Assembly: GCA_947467405.1 (NCBI GenBank)
Contig: CANIIN010000044.1
Location: 1-10,990, forward strand
From: Betaproteobacteria bacterium
Lineage (GTDB): Bacteria > Pseudomonadota > Gammaproteobacteria > Burkholderiales > SG8-39
Length of the DNA stretch: 10,990 bases
Reading direction: 5' to 3'
Position 1 is the stretch's first letter. Every line of letters starts with the position of its first letter. The notes beneath the pieces are model-generated. The model had not been told where the DNA came from. It ran no database searches and worked only from the letters and a program-made list of their open reading frames with translations. The position numbers were made by a program, and so were the translations under genes. Of the stretch, positions 6,820 through 10,990 are shown piece by piece.

Positions 6820-8241
6820 CTACTTCGCAGCTGACACGGAAAGTCCGTGGCCACGCAATTGCGCAAGCTTGTAACGCAGCGTGCGCGGGCTGATTCCGAG
6901 AGCCTTGGCGGCCTCGACACGATTGGGTGAGGTACGCAGCGCTGCGGCGATAACCCGATGCTCGCTGGTCCTGATCGCGGCTCCGAGCCCCTCGTCCTGG
7001 AACGCCACATCGGCCGTGACAGCAGCGGAATGGTCTTTGTCGAGGAACATCTGATCACGCGACTCGACTTGAGTCGTTTCAGCACCGGAGACGCAGAAGT
7101 CCTGCTCGTCAAACAGAATATGCTCCGCACCGATCAATGGCGCCGCACTCATGACCAGCGCCCTCTGCATGACGTTCGACAATTCACGCACATTGCCAGG
7201 CCAGCCATAGCCAAGCAGCATCGACTCCGCATCGTCCGCCAGGGTTCTGGGCAGGCCGTCGCTGGCGTGCATCTCGAGCATGTGACGGGCGAGCGGCAGG
7301 ATGTCCTGCTTTCTTTCGGCAAGCGCCGGTATGCGCAACCGGAACGTGCTGAGCCGGAAATACAGGTCTTCGCGGAACTCCCTGTTCTGAATCGCGGTGC
7401 GAAGGTCCTTGTTGGTCGCGGCGATCAGCCGCACGTCAACCGGGATAGATCCCTGTGCGCCAAGACGTGTGACCTGCCGCTCCTGAAGGACCCGGAGGAG
7501 TTTGACCTGCAGCGCATAGGGCATGTCAGCGATTTCATCAAGGAAAAGGCTGCCTCCTTCGGCTTGCTCAAACACGCCGCGGTGGTCACGCGTGGCGCCG
7601 GTAAAAGCACCCTTCTCGTGACCAAACAGCAGGTCTTCAATCATGCTTTCGGGTATCGCGCCGCAATTCAGCCCGATAAAGGGACCGTTTCGGCGTGGCG
7701 AGGCGTCATGCAGCACCCTGGCCAGCACCTCCTTGCCAGCGCCCGTCGGTCCTGTCAGGAGCGTGGTCACCCCTGCAGAGGCCACCCTGCGGGACAGTTC
7801 CAGCAGTTTCAGGCTGACGGGGTCAACAAACACAAAAGCCTGCTGCTGAGACGCAGCGACACCACGCACATGGCCCAAATGAAGCAGCACCGAACGCCAG
7901 CCCTGCTCAGTCCAGTCGTCGGATGGCAGAACGTGCGCCGCCCCGCCATGCATGGCCTGGACGCCGACTTCCAGTCGGTGGCGGTCAACTCTGCAGATGA
8001 CCGGCAACGGGCGACCCAATCCACGCAACAGCCGCAGCACTTCTTCCATCAAACCGATGTCTCGTGACAGGCGGACCACCACCGCATGCACGTTGTCCAG
8101 TTCGCGCTTGAGATCTGCCACATTCTGAACCTGCAACAGGTTCACGCCGGCGATTTGGAGCTGCGACTGTTCTTCGTCGGTCATTTGCGAGACCGTATCC
8201 AGCCACAGAACATTGCAGTGTCGAGGTATCGTGTTGTTCAC
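6820..8241 (-). CDS. FlrC/FleR-like sigma54-dependent flagellar activator with degenerate receiver
   Basis: This is a bacterial enhancer-binding protein that uses ATP to open sigma54 promoters. Counted from the GTG at 8241 (473 residues), the AAA+ domain has Walker A GPTGAGKE (164-171), the sigma54-contact loop GAFTGA (211-216), Walker B LFLDE (232-236), arginine-finger region R290/R296 and GWPGNVREL (346-354). A Fis-type helix-turn-helix occupies about 430-467 (RVEAAKALGISPRTLRYKL). The N-terminal domain (about 9-125) resembles a receiver but lacks the phosphorylation site: only one acidic residue follows strand 1 (D15), strand 3 reads AVVVRL with no acceptor Asp, and the conserved Lys is replaced in VLPSDDW. 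No kinase gene adjoins it. GTG is preferred over the ATG at 8259 because the predicted transcript begins near 8265 and GGAG lies 8 nt before the GTG. Position before fliE matches flrC and fleR. Confidence 0.93.
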   Translation of the reverse strand: MNNTIPRHCNVLWLDTVSQMTDEEQSQLQIAGVNLLQVQNVADLKRELDNVHAVVVRLSRDIGLMEEVLRLLRGLGRPLPVICRVDRHRLEVGVQAMHGGAAHVLPSDDWTEQGWRSVLLHLGHVRGVAASQQQAFVFVDPVSLKLLELSRRVASAGVTTLLTGPTGAGKEVLARVLHDASPRRNGPFIGLNCGAIPESMIEDLLFGHEKGAFTGATRDHRGVFEQAEGGSLFLDEIADMPYALQVKLLRVLQERQVTRLGAQGSIPVDVRLIAATNKDLRTAIQNREFREDLYFRLSTFRLRIPALAERKQDILPLARHMLEMHASDGLPRTLADDAESMLLGYGWPGNVRELSNVMQRALVMSAAPLIGAEHILFDEQDFCVSGAETTQVESRDQMFLDKDHSAAVTADVAFQDEGLGAAIRTSEHRVIAAALRTSPNRVEAAKALGISPRTLRYKLAQLRGHGLSVSAAK

Positions 8242-8249
8242 TATGCCAA

Positions 8250-8253
8250 CTCC
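8250..8253 (-). promoter_or_regulatory. ribosome binding site deciding the regulator start
   Basis: GGAG (8253-8250, minus strand) is 8 nt upstream of GTG 8241-8239. The ATG at 8259 would have only about 6 nt of leader from the predicted sigma54 start point and no purine-rich site. Confidence 0.5.
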
Positions 8254-8275
8254 ATCCAATCGGTCCTAGACAATA

Positions 8276-8291
8276 AGCAATGGTCGTGCCA
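8276..8291 (-). promoter_or_regulatory. sigma54 (RpoN) promoter of the regulator-fliEFGHIJ operon
   Basis: On the minus strand the 16-mer TGGCACGACCATTGCT matches the sigma54 consensus TGGCAC-N5-TTGCW at every defined position. The -24 box is at 8291-8286 and the -12 box at 8280-8276. The predicted start point is near 8265, just upstream of the regulator gene. An AT-rich stretch at about 8292-8345 lies upstream. The first gene transcribed is itself a sigma54 activator, so the operon could be self-activating or lie under a master activator of the FleQ/FlrA type encoded elsewhere. Confidence 0.85.
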
Positions 8292-8583
8292 TGCAATATT
8301 ACCTATATAAACCAGTTAGATACTTATTTCCCATATCAGACAAACCATGCCATCGCGTGCCCATGACAAATTCTTGACGGTACGGTGGCCTCAGCACAGC
8401 GCCGCAGTCGAACCGCTCCGAGAAAACGCGCGCCCGTCAAGCCTGTGCACCGGCCTTTTGCCATCGATAATCCGTCGACGCAGCGGTGGCGGGCAGACCT
8501 GATGTCGCCCATTGGCTTTAACCACCCCTTGTCCGCCCTGCTCCTCCAACCCGGAAGAACTGGCACAGGCATCGGGCGCTCAG
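8292..8583. other. intergenic stretch with no recognised gene
   Basis: Between the sigma54 promoter and repeat copy B I see no recognisable gene or RNA. The first 50 bp are AT-rich and could hold upstream activator or IHF sites, though I could not identify a clear one. The remainder is GC-rich. It has short frames on both strands (for example minus 8572-8336 and plus 8347-8502), but their translations resemble no family I know and contradict each other in phase, so I do not call them. Confidence 0.5.
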
Positions 8584-8690
8584 GGATTCACTGAACGAGG
8601 AGGCTTGCCCCCTTGCACATTCCCCATCCAGGGGCATCTGCACAGGCCGCACGCTCTCACTCAGGGCTTGACCGGCGATTCCTTCGGTGA
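8584..8690 (+). repeat. dispersed repeat, copy B
   Basis: This plus-strand segment begins GGATTCACTGAAC and matches the inverted copy A in the fliF-fliG gap along about 107 bp. The palindromic core is degraded here (GAGGAGGC TT GCCCCCTT). Its last 30 bp overlap the 3' end of the small cysteine-rich gene on the opposite strand and supply that gene's last residues and stop codon, as expected if the element inserted at or replaced the original gene end. Confidence 0.65.
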
Positions 8691-8891
8691 AAAACCGTGA
8701 CAGGGTCGCCCGTCAGCGCGCACCACTTCGATGCAAGGGATGGTGCGGCTACGAAAGCCCAGAAGATTGCACTGGTAAGGAAGTTTTGGAATCCAGGTAA
8801 TGGAAAAGTGCCGGCACTGCCAGCAATTGGGAGGAGCTGCCGTGACGGTGGGAACCGCCTGCGTAAGGCGAGAGGAATTGGGTGAGCGCAA
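8661..8891 (-). CDS. small conserved cysteine-rich protein, function unknown
   Basis: This is a 76-residue protein. From about residue 23 to 66 it resembles a widespread small proteobacterial family that I recall with the pattern C-x2-C-(K/R)-(H/Y)-(F/Y)-x-(V/I)-T-W-x-P-x-x-P-Y-x-C, then G-F-(K/R)-S, and P-x-x-x-V with a last Cys before a Gly or Leu-Phe. Here these appear as CWQCRHFSITW, LPYQC, GFRSR, PCIEVV and GRPCHGF. The five cysteines suggest a metal-binding or zinc-ribbon-like fold. I recall no established function. The only start available is TTG at 8891 with a weak GGGA upstream, and the first 20 or so residues look unconserved. The C-terminus (PKESPVKP) comes from repeat B. It lies between the flagellin and regulator genes in the same orientation and is probably unrelated to motility. 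It could be a decayed copy. Confidence 0.55.
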   Translation of the reverse strand: MRSPNSSRLTQAVPTVTAAPPNCWQCRHFSITWIPKLPYQCNLLGFRSRTIPCIEVVRADGRPCHGFSPKESPVKP

Positions 8892-8917
8892 AATAGGTTT
8901 CCCGGGCGAAATTCAAC

Positions 8918-8946
8918 AGGCTGCAGGTGCAGAGCAGCCGCAGCCT
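8918..8946 (-). terminator. possible flagellin terminator stem
   Basis: AGGCTGC (8918-8924) and GCAGCCT (8940-8946) are perfect 7-bp complements around a 15-nt loop, 33 nt past the flagellin stop. On the minus strand GTTGAATTT follows, which is only weakly T-rich. It could end flagellin transcription, but it is not a textbook intrinsic terminator. Confidence 0.35.
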
Positions 8947-8978
8947 TTCAATCGCGAGATGAATGACGCCGAGTCAGA

Positions 8979-10990
8979 TTAGCCCTGCAACAGCTTGAGC
9001 ACGCCCTGTGCGCTGGTATTCGCCTGCGCCAGGACGGCAGTGGCCGCCTGCTGGATGATCTGGGCCCGAGCCAGGTCAGTCGACGCCTGCGCGTAGTCGG
9101 CATCTTCGATCTGGCTTCGCGACTGCTTGGAATTGGTCACCACGTTGTTCAGGTTGTCGATGACGTGGGTCAGTCTGTTCATGACAGCACCCATGTTGGC
9201 ACGCGCGTCATTGATGTTGTTCATCGACTTGTCAAGACTGGCCAGAACCGCCGTTGCGCCCGCCGCCGTGGCGATGGAAATAACAGGCTTGGCGTAACTG
9301 GCATCCTTGGTGATATCCCCGGTAATGGGTCCGGTGCTGCCGAAATCGGCGAAGTCAATGCCGATCGTCTGCCCGGCGCTGGCGCCTATCTGAAAGGTCA
9401 AGCGTCCAATGCGGGGCGAGGACATGTCCATGCCGGATGCGCCCCCGTAGCTACCCGCCACAAAGCCCAGTGCATCGAAGTTCGAGGCCGCACTGGCACC
9501 GTTGGTACCGGTGCTGATCTGGATTTTTCCGGTTGGCGGCGGCGGCGGAATCGGGGATCCCGCAATGGAGGGCGGCAGCGGAAAGGGCGCCGGCGGCATG
9601 GACGAGTGCATATCAACCGCCCCAAAATGCGTGACCAACGTCGTCGCGTCGGTGGAGTCACCGACATCGGCGTCTTTCAAACCGAAATCTGCAGCATCAA
9701 ACTGTGATTTATCAAAGGACACCGACAAGTTTCGACCATCGGTGGTGACAATCGAGATACCTTTTCCACTACCGTTGTAGGTGGCGTCAATGCCACTGCC
9801 CTGCATGGCGAACCTGATTGCGTCGACAATATTCTTGGCCCGGTCATCCGGGTTATCGACCATGTTGATGGACGGCGTTACAAGCTTTCCGTTGATGACC
9901 AGATCCGCTGTTGGTGGAGTACCAGTACTAGTCAAAGAAGACATTGCCACACCGGTAATCGATGCGGCACCGGCGGTCGCCGTCACCCCTGTCTTGCCGC
10001 TCTGGGAGTTGATCGCTGCGGCAATGGAAATGGCGCTGGAGCTGTTTTGAGTGGGGATCGGATCACCATGCAAATCAGCGATGCCTACAGATCCCGGTAT
10101 GGCAGTTCCGTTGATGACCAGGTCGCCCGGTCGCAACGCCTTCATGTCACCAGACCCGATCAAAGGCGCACGGACCAGGGTACTGACTTCTGAAGAATTG
10201 TCATTGAATTTGCCGGCCTGAAGACCGCTATGCAAAATATTACCCGAGCCGCCTTCGATCTCCAGCTTCTCCCCGACACTCGCCGACAAGGAATAGGTGC
10301 CGCTTTGCGCCCCCTGCTTCAATCCTGTCGCCTGGGAAAACGCGGCATCTGTCGAGGCCGAATTGAAGGCCACCTGGATATTCCTGCCATCCGCGGCGCT
10401 GAGCATGATTCCGCCGGCATCGCCGCCGGAATCAGTGGCCACCACGCCTGTTGCAGGCGTGAGTTTGTTGATGGCGTCGATGACCACAGCTCGAGAAGCC
10501 TGCGTATTGTTATGGACTGTACTGAATGGCTGAGTCAGGAATCCATTGATGGATATGCTTCCGCTGGGTGGCGTGGATGAGGACAAGGCATCCAACGACA
10601 TCGCCGAGCCTGTCATCACCGTCGCCCCGACCACGGCCTTGACCCCGGTCAACGCGGACTGATCGTTGATGGTTTTAGTCTTGGCAATGGCACTGCCCAC
10701 CGCATTGTCTGCCGGGGAATAGACGTCGCTCTCGGCCTTGGCATCGGGTATGGTCTTGCCGTTAATCGTGACATCACCAGACACAATCGGGCTCAGGGTC
10801 CCGAACGAGCGATTGATGGAAAAGTCACACGTATTGCCCGCTCCCCATGCCGCAGTCGAGTGCAGGGTGAATGAGGAGCCCCCGGCAGTGAACTTGATGG
10901 TTTTACCGGTGGTATCCACCGTGTCAATTCGAACGTCGGACAAAGTAATGGATTCGCCGCCTTCAAGTTTCATGACGCCCGTCGCCGTCA
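8979..10990 (-). CDS. fliC: flagellin, large, 5' partial (C-terminal part)
   Basis: Flagellin is the filament subunit, exported by the flagellar type III system. The frame stays open to the right edge, so the N-terminal D0/D1 helices are missing; at least 669 residues are present. Numbered from the Met at 10973, the C-terminal D1/D0 core is clear at about 575-664 (SLDKSMNNINDARANMGAVM, QIEDADYAQASTDLARAQII, QQAATAVLAQANTSAQGVL, ending LLQG). Before it lies a very long variable region. It has two tandem, diverged copies of a module (about 66-220 and 284-450), each built from a (D/S)LVING-like strand followed by an AINxxxxxTGV stretch, as in flagellin insert domains. A proline-rich hinge follows at 460-480, then a further beta-rich segment. 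One Cys (C49) is present, rare in flagellins. Common flagellins have 270-550 residues, so the whole protein should exceed 800. Its promoter lies outside the window. Confidence 0.95.
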   Translation of the reverse strand, partial: TATGVMKLEGGESITLSDVRIDTVDTTGKTIKFTAGGSSFTLHSTAAWGAGNTCDFSINRSFGTLSPIVSGDVTINGKTIPDAKAESDVYSPADNAVGSAIAKTKTINDQSALTGVKAVVGATVMTGSAMSLDALSSSTPPSGSISINGFLTQPFSTVHNNTQASRAVVIDAINKLTPATGVVATDSGGDAGGIMLSAADGRNIQVAFNSASTDAAFSQATGLKQGAQSGTYSLSASVGEKLEIEGGSGNILHSGLQAGKFNDNSSEVSTLVRAPLIGSGDMKALRPGDLVINGTAIPGSVGIADLHGDPIPTQNSSSAISIAAAINSQSGKTGVTATAGAASITGVAMSSLTSTGTPPTADLVINGKLVTPSINMVDNPDDRAKNIVDAIRFAMQGSGIDATYNGSGKGISIVTTDGRNLSVSFDKSQFDAADFGLKDADVGDSTDATTLVTHFGAVDMHSSMPPAPFPLPPSIAGSPIPPPPPTGKIQISTGTNGASAASNFDALGFVAGSYGGASGMDMSSPRIGRLTFQIGASAGQTIGIDFADFGSTGPITGDITKDASYAKPVISIATAAGATAVLASLDKSMNNINDARANMGAVMNRLTHVIDNLNNVVTNSKQSRSQIEDADYAQASTDLARAQIIQQAATAVLAQANTSAQGVLKLLQG
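9624..10124 (-). repeat. flagellin insert module, copy 2
   Basis: Residues 284-450 of the visible flagellin. Landmarks are GDLVINGTAIP, SIAAAINSQSGKTGV, ADLVINGKLV, KNIVDAI, then TTDGRNLSVSFD. The same order and spacing occur in copy 1, so the gene grew by internal duplication followed by divergence. Confidence 0.7.
10314..10778 (-). repeat. flagellin insert module, copy 1
   Basis: Residues 66-220 of the visible flagellin. Landmarks are GDVTINGKTIP, AIAKTKTINDQSALTGV, GSISINGFLT, RAVVIDAI, then SAADGRNIQVAFN, each with a counterpart in copy 2. The partial sequence at the right edge (VMKLEGGESI) resembles the link after copy 1 (GEKLEIEGGSGNI), which hints at another copy beyond the window. 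Confidence 0.7.

Noticed and set aside
6958..8067. Plus-strand open frame of 369 residues opposite the regulator
   Set aside because: Antisense shadow of the AAA+ domain, whose motifs on the minus strand are decisive.
8385..8594. Plus-strand frame of 69 residues upstream of the regulator
   Set aside because: No recognisable family, no good ribosome site, Arg-rich composition typical of chance frames in GC-rich DNA.
8800..8982. Plus-strand frame with a CRHC motif
   Set aside because: It lies antisense to the better supported cysteine-rich protein and to the flagellin terminator region; the motif is a by-product of the complementary strand.
9624..10778. Flagellin repeats as a CRISPR or DNA-level satellite
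   Set aside because: Similarity is at the protein level only; there are no short identical direct repeats with regular spacers.

Overview
The window is a piece of a proteobacterial flagellar locus. The family signatures and the order regulator-fliE-fliF-fliG-fliH-fliI-fliJ point to a beta- or gammaproteobacterium with polar-type, sigma54-dependent flagellar control. The species cannot be named from sequence alone. All well-supported genes lie on the minus strand, so the biological reading direction is right to left. Coding sequence looks GC-rich. The main exception is an AT-rich island near the left edge.

Reading with transcription: (1) from the right edge to 8979 is the C-terminal part of a very large flagellin, with two tandem copies of a flagellin insert module and a proline-rich hinge before the conserved C-terminal core. 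(2) 8978-8260 is a 719-bp interval. It holds a small cysteine-rich conserved protein (8661-8891), one copy of a dispersed repeat (8584-8690), about 290 bp with nothing recognisable, and a near-perfect sigma54 promoter (8276-8291). (3) 8241-6820 encodes an FlrC/FleR-type sigma54 activator with a degenerate receiver domain. (4) 6805-339 encodes FliE, FliF, FliG, FliH, FliI and FliJ: the MS ring and its junction to the rod, the rotor/switch protein, and the ATPase complex of the flagellar export apparatus. (5) 338-1 is non-coding or weakly coding: an AT-rich island with a 9-bp inverted repeat that coincides with a possible sigma70 promoter pointing left, and a short plus-strand reading frame of unknown status.

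How it works together: RNA polymerase with sigma54 would start at about 8265 and make the regulator plus the fliEFGHIJ mRNA. The regulator, itself a sigma54 activator, may then drive its own operon and other class III flagellar promoters. Its receiver lacks the phosphoacceptor Asp and the conserved Lys, and no partner kinase gene lies next to it, unlike the usual flrB-flrC or fleS-fleR pairs. Activation may therefore not use phosphorylation.

The fliF-fliG gap is 240-276 bp, depending on which fliG start is used. It carries a perfect 20-bp hairpin palindrome, a second diverged copy of the dispersed repeat and another stem-loop just before fliG, which could affect the ratio of FliF to FliG. I found no wholly new system. 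The most unusual points are the repeat-built, proline-hinged flagellin, the apparently phosphorylation-blind regulator behind a sigma54 promoter, and the paired dispersed repeats.
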